From Panicum virgatum (lineage: Eukaryota; Streptophyta; Magnoliopsida; Poales; Poaceae), in contig NC_053145.1 in the NCBI RefSeq assembly GCF_016808335.1, positions 310,001 to 374,000 of the forward strand: a stretch of 64,000 nt of DNA, written 5' to 3'. Shown piece by piece: positions 33,381 through 44,175 of the stretch. Numbering within the stretch: position 1 is the stretch's first letter; every line of letters begins with the position of its first letter. The notes below the pieces were generated by a model. The model had not been told where the DNA came from, searched no databases, and saw only the letters and a program-made list of their open reading frames with translations. The position numbers were made by a program, and so were the translations under genes.

Positions 33381-35458
33381 TGAAAGGATCTTGGATGTCG
33401 CCTAGAGGGGGGATGAATAGACGTTCTTAAATTTCTGCAAAATTCAACACTGAAAAGCACTGTCAGCACACAGACCGATCAGACCAGTCAGGCAGACTGG
33501 TCAAACTGGTCAAAGACTTAACCACAGAAATAAAAAGGCAACTGGTCAGACCGGTTGTGCAGACCGGTCCTATGCAGAACCTGCCCACAATCAGGGTTTC
33601 GCCCCTCTTTAACTCTAGCACAAGTGTAACTTGGTGTAGTGTCTTTGTAGATGATATCAAGTATATTTCTAGTCCCTGCACACACAAAAACAACACTATC
33701 AAGTAGATCGAAGCGGAAGCACAAAGTAATAGCTCAAGAAATGAGTAGTGAAGCAAACCACAAAGGAGACACAAGGATTTGTTTCCCGAAGTTCAGATTC
33801 ACCAACGTGAATCCTACGTCTCTATTGAGGAACTCGTTGGGCTTGAGTCTCTTGCAACTCGTTCCCTTGAGTTGGGTCTTTTTCAATCACTCCTCCTTTC
33901 CACTATCTTGATTCTTTCCACCAAGAGGGCAAGATCACGCCCGCACAAACTTGCCGCTGCTCACCACACCGTCGGGAGCTAGCCGGCGACACCTAGCCGT
34001 CTAGGAGGCTCACCTCCAAGAGTAGCAAATGGAAATTGAAATATTTGACGGAACCAAGAGTACTCAAGCTATGGATGCTCTTAGCTGCTCGAAATGCAGC
34101 TCTCACAATGCTCAACAATCTCACACACGCTCAATCTCTCAACCCAATCCAAGTATATGCAATCTACTTAGCACAACTCACACAGAGTGTTGGGAAGAGC
34201 TAGCTGGTCAAGAAAATGCTTTGGAAAGCTCAGGAATGCCAAGGAACCAGCAGCCCTCAAAGAAGAGGGCTGAGGGGTATAAATACCCCACTCCCAAAAA
34301 CTAGCCATTGCTCTGTCAGTACAGACCGGTCCCCCAGACCGGACAGACCGGTCGGTTCAAATAAACTAGCCGTTGGCCCCTGCCCGGTCAGACCGGTCCT
34401 CTAGACCGGTCAGACCAGTCCGGGCCAGAGAAGCCCAAACCCCTGTTTACAAGACTCCACTTGATCCGTCAAGTCAAGACTTGATCATTCAAGTATTTCT
34501 ATGTTGGTTCTCAGAGGTTTTCTCTCAGGATCCTCTCATGGGTCATCTATGAGCACTTTTGACCAAGTCAAATAATCAATGTTGCATCCCTCTTGATAGT
34601 ACGGCATACCTATACTCAAGATTAAATATAAAACACATTTCATCCACTTGAGTCTTGAATCACTTCATATTTGCCATACTTTGATTTCCTCGAACTTGGG
34701 ATTCCAACATTGCATAATCTTCTCTTTTGAGCAATTCCATACTTGAGCTAGTGACTTAGAGTCCCAATAACTTTGCAAGTCTATCCTTGGATCTTCAAGT
34801 CACTCCAATAAGATATTTGGTGCATTGCATCGCTTCTCACAACAAGGCTTGGATATGATTCTTCGAACACCCCACGGATACTAGCACTTCACCTTAGCAA
34901 TTCGCACACATGGTGAGCCGTCGCTCCACCAAAACTTGCTTAGTCCCTTGGACTAGTCATCTCGGTTGGTTTCTTCATCACTTACCCTTGCCATGTTGAG
35001 TTAGGCTTTGCACACCAACAATGAATTCCATATTCCATTCTCATATCTTCATTTCTTTGTCTTGCATTGTAATCATGAATGATAACCATATTTCACGCAT
35101 TGCAAGCTTTCATAAATAAGACCAATAAATCTCACAAGTGTATGTCTTCTATTTATTTTTATTAACCCATGAAGCCTTGCAATAATGCTTTCAACAACTT
35201 GTACCTCAAATGTGCCAATCCATATAGATAGAAACCACTTGTTGTCATTGCATGAACACTTGTTTCTTGTTTCTCTTCACAACATGCTTGACATTTACTA
35301 GTATTTGCTTTTTGTTTGATTCTATATCACATGAGCTAATAATAATAATTGATTTGCAAATAAATCCCTGCTCATGACAACTTCAATAATATTGTTAGTC
35401 CTTTAATCATGTTGTCATTCAACTCACCAAAACCCATTAGGGCCTAGATGCACTTACA
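33381..35458 (-). mobile_element. 3' LTR of pol-less Sirevirus-like element
   Basis: Read on the minus strand the LTR starts TGTAAGTGCATCTAGGCCC (35458) and ends GATCCTTTCA (33381). Its last 620 bases match 42553-43177, the partner LTR. It includes the G-run plus TGAATAG block at its inner end, typical of grass copia LTRs, and several copies of the palindromic word GACCGGTC (33473-33570, 34322-34430). A polypurine tract precedes it at 35459-35475. Confidence 0.8.
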
Positions 35459-35475
35459 ATCTCCTCCTTTTTGGT
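35459..35475 (-). other. Polypurine tract of the pol-less Sirevirus-like element
   Basis: On the minus strand CCAAAAAGGAGGAGAT immediately precedes the LTR start TGTAAG. This is the usual Sirevirus PPT context, downstream of ATCACCAAAAA. Confidence 0.75.
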
Positions 35476-36142
35476 GATTGATGACAACCCTGATTAAAGC
35501 TTACAAATGAGTCAAATAAAAGCTTTTAAATTCTCAGATGTATCATGAGCTCCCCCTAAATATGTGCTTTGAATTGAATTCAACCACCGAGGCCTCAAAC
35601 ACCAATTTGCACATATTTAAACAAATAGGAGCTCCCCCTATATCTCAGAATTCATGGGGTGCAAAGAGTGCAAGTGTGTCTATAAAAGATACACGTGATG
35701 CATATGACAAGAATATTCACTTCATTTCAAAAGAAAAGGATATTTGGTTCTGTCAGGGCTCACCGGTCAGACCGGTCCAACAGACCGGTCAGTCCTGGTA
35801 GACACCAAAAACAACAGTTCTTCACTCAATTGAGCATCACACTAGCACAAATTTACTTAGATAATTTTAAAAGGTTCATAACACAAAATAGCACTCATTA
35901 CAATCCTCAAGTCCACAAAAGAAATTAAAGTACGAATTATTACAGATCCAGAGTACAGAAGTGATGACCGGTCAGACCGGTCCTGCTAAAACAGACACTT
36001 TGATCTGAAGTTTTCTTCTACTCTTCTGCATCTCTCCTGTGCCAGCTGAAGCTTTAATCCATGCTAAAGCTTTAATCCATGTTCTTCTCCCCCTTTGTCA
36101 TCTATCACCATAAAGGCCCTGGGAGAAGTAGCTTGGCGGCAA

Positions 36143-38203
36143 TCACTGTCCATTACCCCCATTGCCTGTGGCATCTGAGGGAGTCTGATCACCCCAATCA
36201 TGCATACCAATCCAAAGGTTTGAAGTCAGATAAGAATTTTCAGGTAGAGTTGTGGCCTCAAGTGAAGTGATAGAAGTGTCTAGAGAATGATTTAAGGAGG
36301 TTGCAATGCTTGACATACCAGGAAGAGAACCAAAAATGGAGGTAGCTATGGATTGAGCAATAATCTCTACTGCTGAGGGACGAGAGGCTTCTGACTGAGA
36401 TGTGTGCAGTGGTGCCATAGAGGAAGTCCCTGGAGCTCCAAAAGTATCAAATCCATATACTGGAGGAGGAGGAAATGGAGCTGATCCGGAGACTCCTGCT
36501 GCTCCAAAGAATGTGAATGACCCAAAGACGCCTTCTCCAGGTGCAGGAGAAGAGGATGTGCCACCAATGTCTGGATAGAAGAAGTGTCCATACTGCTCAA
36601 AGTATCCAGCATCCATATAGCCCTGCATCCTTGCATCTACTGAGGGAATCTCAACCTCTGGAGGTGAAGGAGAAATGGGTGAGCGAGGTGGCTGAAGATT
36701 CATCGCATTATGCATCATTTTGATTGAGTCTCTTTCTTTCTTGCCAGCTCTCCACTGTCTCTGCTGCTCAACCTCTATGTCTCTCTGGCTCTTGCACATG
36801 CCAACAAATAGATTGATGAGTTTCTTGATTGGAGAGGATATGCTGCGCCTATGACTGTGCTGTTCGGGCCTAGACGGTCAGACCGGTCCTGGTGACCGGT
36901 CAGACCGGTCGCCCCCTGAGCAGCACCATGATGCTGTGGCTGCTGCTGTTCTTCTCCTTCTTCCTCAATCTCATGCTCTTCTTGTTCTGGTGGTTCTGGA
37001 GATGGTGTTCTGGGGTTCTTGCTCACGGGAGGCCTCAATGGCTTGTGTTTCACGTCATTTGAGAATTTAGTTCCTATCACCTTCTTGATCATGTACATTA
37101 TATAGGGGCTATAGCTGCAGATCTTCTGAGGATTTTTAGAAAGGTTCTTGATTTCTTGCCAAATAAAGTCACCCACACTGAACTGTGGTGCCCCAGGCCT
37201 CATGGCTGCCATCAAATTCCTCTGAAAGGGTGTCACATCTGACGTGTTGCCATCTCTAGGTGTCAAGGTCTTTCTAAACAACCTGTTCAGCACTGCATAA
37301 TATGTGTATAGACCAGACACCTTGCCCCAACTGCCTCTCATATTCCTAGAATACATGAAATGCATCTCCTTTGTCTCTAGAACACCAACATCATGAAGCT
37401 TTGGAAGTTCTACATCTGCATTCCCCAAGCGAAAAAGACTAACAAAGTCTGAAAGGATATCTGATATCTCTCTTCTTATGTCATCCAGAACATAGTCCTC
37501 TCACTATCATGGTGTCCAAAGAAAACTATGGCGTAGAACTGAGCAATGATTTCTTTATTCCAGCTGTGCTTGAAACCCATGAGTACCTTTATCCTCTTGT
37601 TTGCACACTCGGCCATCACCTCATTGAATATGGCATTGTTCTTCCTGGCCATATATTCCCAATCTACATATTGTGCCTCATGAGTGATTTTGGACTTCTT
37701 TAGAATGACAGTGGTATAGAAGTCCTGCTAAAATGTGCTCCAGAATCTATGATCTCTGGCACTCCTAGTCTCAGCATAAGGATTCTCACTCCTCAGCCTC
37801 TTGACTGTCTCAGTCATCCCTTCCCCAAAGTAATTTGTCGGTGCACGACCAAAGGGATATATTGGCTTGGTAATGACAGGTGCATCACTACCTGCCTCAT
37901 CATCATCATCCTCACTTTTTTCGTCCTCTTCCTCAGCATCCTCACTGCTCTCCTATTGTACTAGGCCTTTCCTTTCCCTGCCATGTGCTCCATCCTATAG
38001 GTCTCATCTTCCACTTCATCATCACTAGAGGAACTCCCATCACTTTCCTCAATTATATCATCAACTGCTGACCTTTTTCTTGACCACAATTGCCTGCCAC
38101 TGACCACATTTAGATGGTTTGAGCCACCCTAATCATCATCAGCCATGTGAAGATCCGATGGATCATGCTGACGCTTGCTTCTTTTCTCACGGTGGCCAGA
38201 CAT
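36143..38203 (-). pseudogene. Envelope-like (ORF3-type) reading frame of the pol-less element, broken
   Basis: This lies between the pol position and the 3' LTR, where some Sireviruses carry an extra frame. It opens with basic MSGHREKRSKRQ at 38203. The middle has SFQTLLVFF-like and NVFRKTLTPRDG-type blocks, best seen at 37428-36775 (SGLYTYYAVLNRLFRKTLTP, FSVGDFIWQEIKNLSKNP, YMIKKVIGTKF), then a Pro/Glu-rich linker (TPSPEPPEQEEHEIEEEGE). A tail frame (36799-36143) contains KKERDSIKMMHNAMNL. Stops near 38129, 37695 and 37425 and a frame change near 36790 break it. Similar proteins are annotated as plant-transposon proteins of unknown function; an actual envelope role is not shown. The GACCGGTC motif occurs inside the coding part near 36880-36912. 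Confidence 0.55.
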
Positions 38204-40640
38204 TTTGCTCCTAATCCTGAATCCAAAAGATGTGCAACAGATGTATAAGGACACAGAAAAAAGATTGGGTTTGGTTAAGAATTGGTAGGAACAACACATG
38301 AAGTAATTGGATCTGTACTGGGCAGACCGGTCAGACTGGTCTGGCAAACCGGTCATACCGGTTGCCTCCAGAACAGAGCCAATGGCTCCAAGTACCAATC
38401 TGAGCTGCTAGATGAATAAAAGATGATTGTATGTGTGTAGAGATAATTCTAGGGTACGATGTGTCAACTTATTTTGCACAAATCCATGATTTAGGGTTCC
38501 ACTGGGCAGACCGGTTGGGCAGACCGGTCAGACCGGTCTTGCCAGTCCAATCCTAGATCTTGGGATCAGGCAAAATAACCAACACAAATGTTTGATCTCC
38601 TAGAGATAGGCTCTATAGGATTGCAGAAGATGTTCTACCAAGAGAAATTTTAATCTATGGCCTAGAAAAGTAGATCGGGGCAAAACAAGCCATAGAGTAC
38701 CTTTAGAGCGCGATTTTGAAGGAGATGAAGATGGACCGGCTTGGGAACACGGTCAGGTTGGTGATGAGGTCCAAATCCCACAAAGGGAACTCCTTTTCCT
38801 TGGTTGAAACTCCAAATTGCCAATGGGGAGCCTTTGTCGCGTGAGGGAGAGAGGGGGATGAAGAGGCGTCGGTGGAGGGATGAGTGAGAAGAATCTTTAC
38901 TGTTTTACTCGTGAGGGGGTAAAAGAGGTAACTGCCAGGTATGACCGGTCGGGCTAACCGGTCAGACCGGTCACCCCCTGACAGCTGTGAATTGAAGTCC
39001 AAGGGCTGTCTCTCTTAGAAGAATTTTAGGGATAAAAATTGGGTAATGAACCTTGATAGATATAGATGATAAACCCAAGATTCCAAGCTTTTCTTGATAC
39101 TTCCATGAGAATAGAAGAAATTAGATTTGGATCTTATGGACTTGAGTTAGTTGAACCACTCATGACTAGCCAACAGTCAATCAAGGAAAACTATAGTCAC
39201 AAGTGGCTCAATTGGGTCACAAAGACTAAGAATCAAATTCTATCCTATACACTCACACTTCCTATCATGCTAGTGGAATTTTGAAAGATAACTACTCTAT
39301 GTCACACAAGACACATAAATGCACATACTAGCAAGATGAAGTGGCCTAGATGCACAAATGTAAAAACTTGAGTTTATGGAACATACTTTTGCCATTTAGA
39401 TAAGCATTGTGCAATATTTATCATTAGTTTCAAGTTCCTTTGCTCTCAATAGATTTTACAATCATTCCAACAAGAGAGTAGATAAAGTTAATTGCACAAG
39501 CTTGTAGTTTCACTTTAGTGATCCTTTTAGTGTGGAAGGGTTTCGGATCATCAAAGACGAAACCTCACAATATAGGCTAAATTCCTCAATTATTAGTGCA
39601 CATGTGAAGATATGTGGAAGGCACGTTTGTGTGCACTAACTTGGTCACTTTAGTACAACTCAAGGAATTTAAACTATATTATGGAAAGTAGCTATGCAAG
39701 AGTTAGTAACAAACCAAATAACAAATATAGGAAAGTTACCACTTTTCATATTGGGCACAAGATAGCATACTCCTTCTTGAGAGTTTTCTATTTCTCTTCA
39801 ATGAGACTACAAATTCACTAGAAGAAAGTATAAGTCTCAAGAGTGACACAAATTTGATAATGAGCTCCCCCTAAATCAGTGCCTAAGATTTTGAATATCT
39901 TAGCTAGGAGGCACTTTATTCAATAAAGAATATGAGGAGACTCATTTACAAATTTGGTCAAAGCTCACAAATAATTTACAAGTATTGAAATTGTGCTTGC
40001 AATACTTACTGTCACTTTTATGTACCCAAACTTGTACTTTAAGTGAGAGAGTTCTTCAAATAAAAATCCATAGCATCATTTCTTAGTTCAAAGTGCACAG
40101 ATAAACATCTCTGGGCCAGACCGGTCAGACCTGACCGGTCAGAACGGTCTTGGTCCATATGATCCGGTGTAGGGCCAAATCATCCGGACTTGCTCAGTAC
40201 TGAAAAACACTGTTTGCTCGGATCATCTGGGGTAACTCAGGATGATCCGACCCTGTGCAGAAAGATAGTGCTAAAGGAATGTCTCTCCGTATGTCATCTT
40301 AAATGAAGCATTGCTTCTGAGATTTTGTCTTGTTGAAAGCAAATGACATGTCTTTGTTTTCTGCATTTCATCATAAAACAAACTCTCTACTAGAGAGACA
40401 TTAAAAGCATCATATGTCACAAAGTAAAGGGTAGCTAGGAATTAAAGCAAGGTTACCTCCAAGAGTTTTACAACTACAATAATTGTGACACCCTTTAGTT
40501 CACAAAGAACTGAAAGTAACCGAGATGTGACAATTTATTCTTATTGATGAGATGTCATTGAAGTGAATGTTCCTCCAATGTTGACTTGCACTTGGTTGCT
40601 TCTTGAGATATAAAATTTCTCCTAGCAAACCAAGCCTCCA
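38204..40640 (-). mobile_element. Non-coding spacer replacing pol in the Sirevirus-like element
   Basis: No integrase, reverse transcriptase, RNase H or protease similarity is visible on either strand. The spacer is AT-rich and carries clustered GACCGGTC-type palindromes (38320-38365, 38500-38545, 38935-38980, 40115-40155). Next to the last cluster are ATCCGG/GGATGATCC words (40160-40250), a second palindromic family. Confidence 0.6.
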
Positions 40641-42500
40641 ATGCATCTCCATGGTCCTATAAGCTCAGCAAGTACCTTTTGGTACCCAAACCTTGTTGGG
40701 TCCATACAAGTTAGACACAAGATGCTTAGGAACCCAAATGGCCCTTATGCTAGTTTGAGGAGAGTTAATTACTCCAATAGCACAAGTACCAGCTTTGTCT
40801 TTCCTAAGCCTAGTAAAATCATATTAAATAAGGTTTGAGTTGGGTGATTTACCTTTGGGACAATCCTTACCCAAATGTCCCTTTTCTCTTCATGTGTAGC
40901 AAGTGCGATGTTTGGTTTTGCTTGACTCTTGATTATTCTTGACATTCTGCACTTGCTTCACTTTGGGCTTCACCCATGAGTTATAATCTTGATTGCGCTT
41001 GTAGGAGTGAGATAGGGCTTTCTAGGCTCCAACCGGTCAGACCGGTCTAGGATGACCGGTCTGACCGATCGGGTCAGACCTGACCTCACTTTGTTGAATG
41101 GGGCATGCTGCAATGAGGGGACCCTTTTCTTTGCATCTGAAGCATACCCTAGTTCTTTCATGTTGCTTTTCTTTTCTTGAAAGCTTTGTCTTGTTTTTGG
41201 ATTCCATGTTTGACCTTTTGACTTGAACAAGACTTTCTTCTTTTGTCTGATCTTGTTGAGGAGCAATGGTAGTGGAATTTGAGCCCTTCTCAAGCTTCTT
41301 CACCATATTATCACGGTTATCTTGAGAAGGTTGCACTTGATCCTTGCTCTTCAACTTAATCATTTCAATTTTGAGCTCTTTGACCTCTCGCTTGAGTTCA
41401 TCATTTTCTTCCGCGATGAGGTCATCACATGACTCTGCAACAACATGCTCAACACAAGAATTTGTTGCTTGGGAGCAACACGGTTTATCACAAGATAACA
41501 TAATTTGAACTTGTGAGCATGTGCAGGTGCGTGTGGGAGATTGATAGTGTGTTACTAATGTTATCACAACCTCATGAGCAATGCCTAGCATAGCATGTGA
41601 TTCAGCAAGCTTCTCATAGGAGTGTTCAAGCTCCTTATGAGTGCCTTACAAAGCCACGTGCTTGCTAGTGAGACTCTCAACTTGAGCCTTGAGCATTTGA
41701 TTTTCTTTCTCTAATGACGCTACACAAATAGATGAATTAGTAGCATTAGAATAATCATTGGACAATTCATGATACCTTTGTGCCAAAGAAGCTTTTTCTT
41801 GTTTGATCATTTCAAGTTCTTGAGTTAAAGCCTTGATAACTCTAACTTAAAATTCATCTTCCTGGGTCATTTCATTGATTTTGGCCATCAAGCACTTGTT
41901 ATCAACATCACTGGAAGATGCTGACATTTTTGAAGCTTGTGCTTGTCTTGATCGCCTTTGGGAGCATTTCTTGCTCTTCTTCTTTTGGTTCCTGGTCAGA
42001 CCGGTCACATGGACCGGTTTGACCGGTTCCAACTGACAACCAGCAGACTCTGTTGATTCTGCTCCTTGTTCTTCGGAAGGAGTCACAAGAGGATGGGAGT
42101 GTGTTGCTGCTGTAGTACACTCCTCTAGTGACTCTTCTTCTTCTTGATCTTCATCGTCACCATCTTCTTCACATATTGACTCAATGAACTTCCAAAGATG
42201 ATGGGCATCAAATCGTCTCTTTCAACTTATCATCCTTGTGTATAAGATCTGATAGTTCTCTGTCCATATTCTTAAACAAGAGGTTAATGACAGGACGATT
42301 GTTGATTAAGCATTTCATCTCCACATTTGACAATTTGAACAAATTGTCAAAGTCATTAGGAAGAATGCTTTCATCAATAATCTGCTCAAAGGAAGGACCC
42401 ATGGTCCTTAAGACATTAAGTATGTGAGCTGACCAAGAAGAGTAGTTTGAACCATCTAGTGATAGCGGCTCTACGGTACCTCACAAGTAGTCGACATCAC
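40641..42500 (-). pseudogene. Sirevirus-type gag, degenerate
   Basis: Frame pieces in order are SLDGSNYSSWSAHILNVL (about 42460), then FDNLFKLSNVEMKCLINNRP (about 42350), a coiled-coil rich part with ENDELKREVKELKIEMIKLK (about 41390), and a zinc knuckle CFRCKEKGPLIAAC (about 41145-41105). Near 40730 comes a WVPKHLVSNLYGPN-like block that usually closes the gag region of these elements. The knuckle has Pro where the zinc-binding His is expected. Frameshifts and stops separate the pieces, for example at 42208 and between 41847 and 41591. Nucleic-acid binding by this copy is therefore unlikely. Confidence 0.7.
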
Positions 42501-42538
42501 GATTCTCCAAGCGGTGAAGCTTCAATCCGGAGACCGAA

Positions 42539-42550
42539 GCACTGATACCA
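42539..42550 (-). other. Primer-binding site of the pol-less Sirevirus-like element
   Basis: The minus strand reads TGGTATCAGTGC, one mismatch from the initiator-methionine tRNA complement TGGTATCAGAGC, starting two bases inside the 5' LTR end at 42553. Confidence 0.8.
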
Positions 42551-42552
42551 AT

Positions 42553-43177
42553 TGAAAGAATCTTGGATGTCGCTTAGAGAGGGGGGGGGGTGAATAGGCG
42601 TTCTTAAATTTCTACAAAATTCAACACTAAAAAGCACTGTCAGCACATAGACCGGTCAGACCGGTTAGGCAGACCGGTCAGACCGGTCAAAGACTTAACC
42701 GCAGAAATCAAAAAGGCAACCGGTTAGACCGGTTGTGCAGACTGGTCAGACCGGTCCTATGCAGAACCTGCCCACAATCAGAGTTTCGCCCCTCTTTAAC
42801 TCTAGCACAAGTGTAACTTGGTGTAGTGTCTTTGTAGATGATATCAAGTATATTTCTAGTCTCTGCACGCACAAAAACAATACTACCAAGTAGATCGAAG
42901 CGGAAGCACAAAGTAATAGCTAGAGAAATGAGTAGTGAGGCAAACCACAAAGGAGACACAAGGATTTGTTTCCCGAAGTTCAGATTCACCAACGTGAATC
43001 CTATGTCTCCGTTGAGGAACTCATTGGGCTTGAGTCTCTTGCAACTCGTTCCCTTGAGTTGGGTCTTTTTCAACCACTCCTCATTTCCACTATCTTAATC
43101 CTTTCCACCAAGGGGGCAAGTTCATGCCCGCACAAACTTGCCGCTGCTCACCACACCATCGGGAGCTAGCCGGCGAC
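42553..43177 (-). mobile_element. 5' LTR of the pol-less Sirevirus-like element, interrupted
   Basis: It matches 33381-33980 with scattered substitutions. The match stops at AGCCGGCGAC (43177); the partner continues ACCTAGCCG, whereas here the Athila-like LTR begins TGTTGG. The rest of this LTR should therefore lie beyond the far end of the stack, outside the window. GACCGGTC words occur at 42650-42770. Confidence 0.8.
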
Positions 43178-43993
43178 TGTTGGTATTTCTTAACGTTCAC
43201 AGAATAATCCGCAAGCGCACGGAAGATACCGTTGTAGCACTTCACCCGGAAGTATTCAGGGTATCGTAATTTCCACAGGGAACGGATGTGTAACGACCTT
43301 CTGGCTAGCTTAACCCAGGAGAACAAGAAGTAGGAGAGCTTTGGGTAGTGTAACACCCTAATTTAAATTTCAGCTTTTATTAATAAATTAAATTGGCTTT
43401 ATTTAAATTTCTAAGGTTTATTGTGTTTAGCCTTGCATTTAATTTAATTTTGTTTCATAAGTAATTAAAATTTATCATAGGTTTAATTTTTTGTGTTGCA
43501 TTCATGCTGGTGCATACTTTTATTTGAGTGTGGTTTGAATTCAAATTCAAATTTGAATTCAAACTTTGTTTGAATTAGATTTAGAAAGGAGAAGAGTAGG
43601 AAAAAGAAAACCCAAACCCTTAACCCAGCCATCCAGCCCAACCCACCTCTTTTCTTTCCCGCGGCCCGACCCACTCCCGCACCAGCAGCCCAGTCGCGGG
43701 CCCAACTCCCGCACACCCCCTCCCCGCGCGGCCCGTCTCTCTCCCGCTCAGCCCAACGCCGCGGCCTGCCCTGTCTGCCTCTCCCGCACCGCGCGGCCCA
43801 CGCCGTTTGGCCCGGCTCCCGCGCCCGTCCCGCAGCGCATGCCCGCTCGCCCCGCCTCTGACACGTAGGCCCCACGCGTCAGAGCCCCTTTCCCCCTCCT
43901 CTTTCCCCCTCCGCGCAACGGATGCCGATATCACCGGCGAGTTCGCCGGGATCTCATCCCGCTGCGCCCCGCCGCAATCCCCGCCTGGCCCTG

Positions 43994-44001
43994 CCTTTTA
44001 A
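43994..44001 (+). promoter_or_regulatory. TATA-like box in the solo LTR
   Basis: CCTTTTAA lies in a CpG-rich surround about 30 bases before a CT-rich tract. Equivalent CTTTAA or CTTTAAA words sit at the same place in the two related LTRs (near 7424 on the minus strand and near 31594). Confidence 0.4.
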
Positions 44002-44175
44002 CCACCGCGCCGCACCCCCTGCGTCTCTCATCCCGCTAGCGCCGCCACCCCGCAACCCTAGCGCCTCGCCTCCGCTCGGAGCAGAGCCCCTGCGCCGCCG
44101 GTGAGCCCTCTGCCGCCCCGTTTTCTCGCCACCGTCGGCCCCGGGCCCCTTCTAACCCTCCCATCGGTTTCACAG

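Noticed and set aside
42539..42550. tRNA gene suggested by initiator-tRNA-like sequence
   Set aside because: Only the 12-base primer-binding complement is present; no cloverleaf can be drawn around it. The same holds for 2960-2971 and 55054-55071.
33473..42770. GACCGGTC clusters as a CRISPR-like array
   Set aside because: Spacing is irregular, there are no uniform spacers, and the context is a plant retrotransposon.
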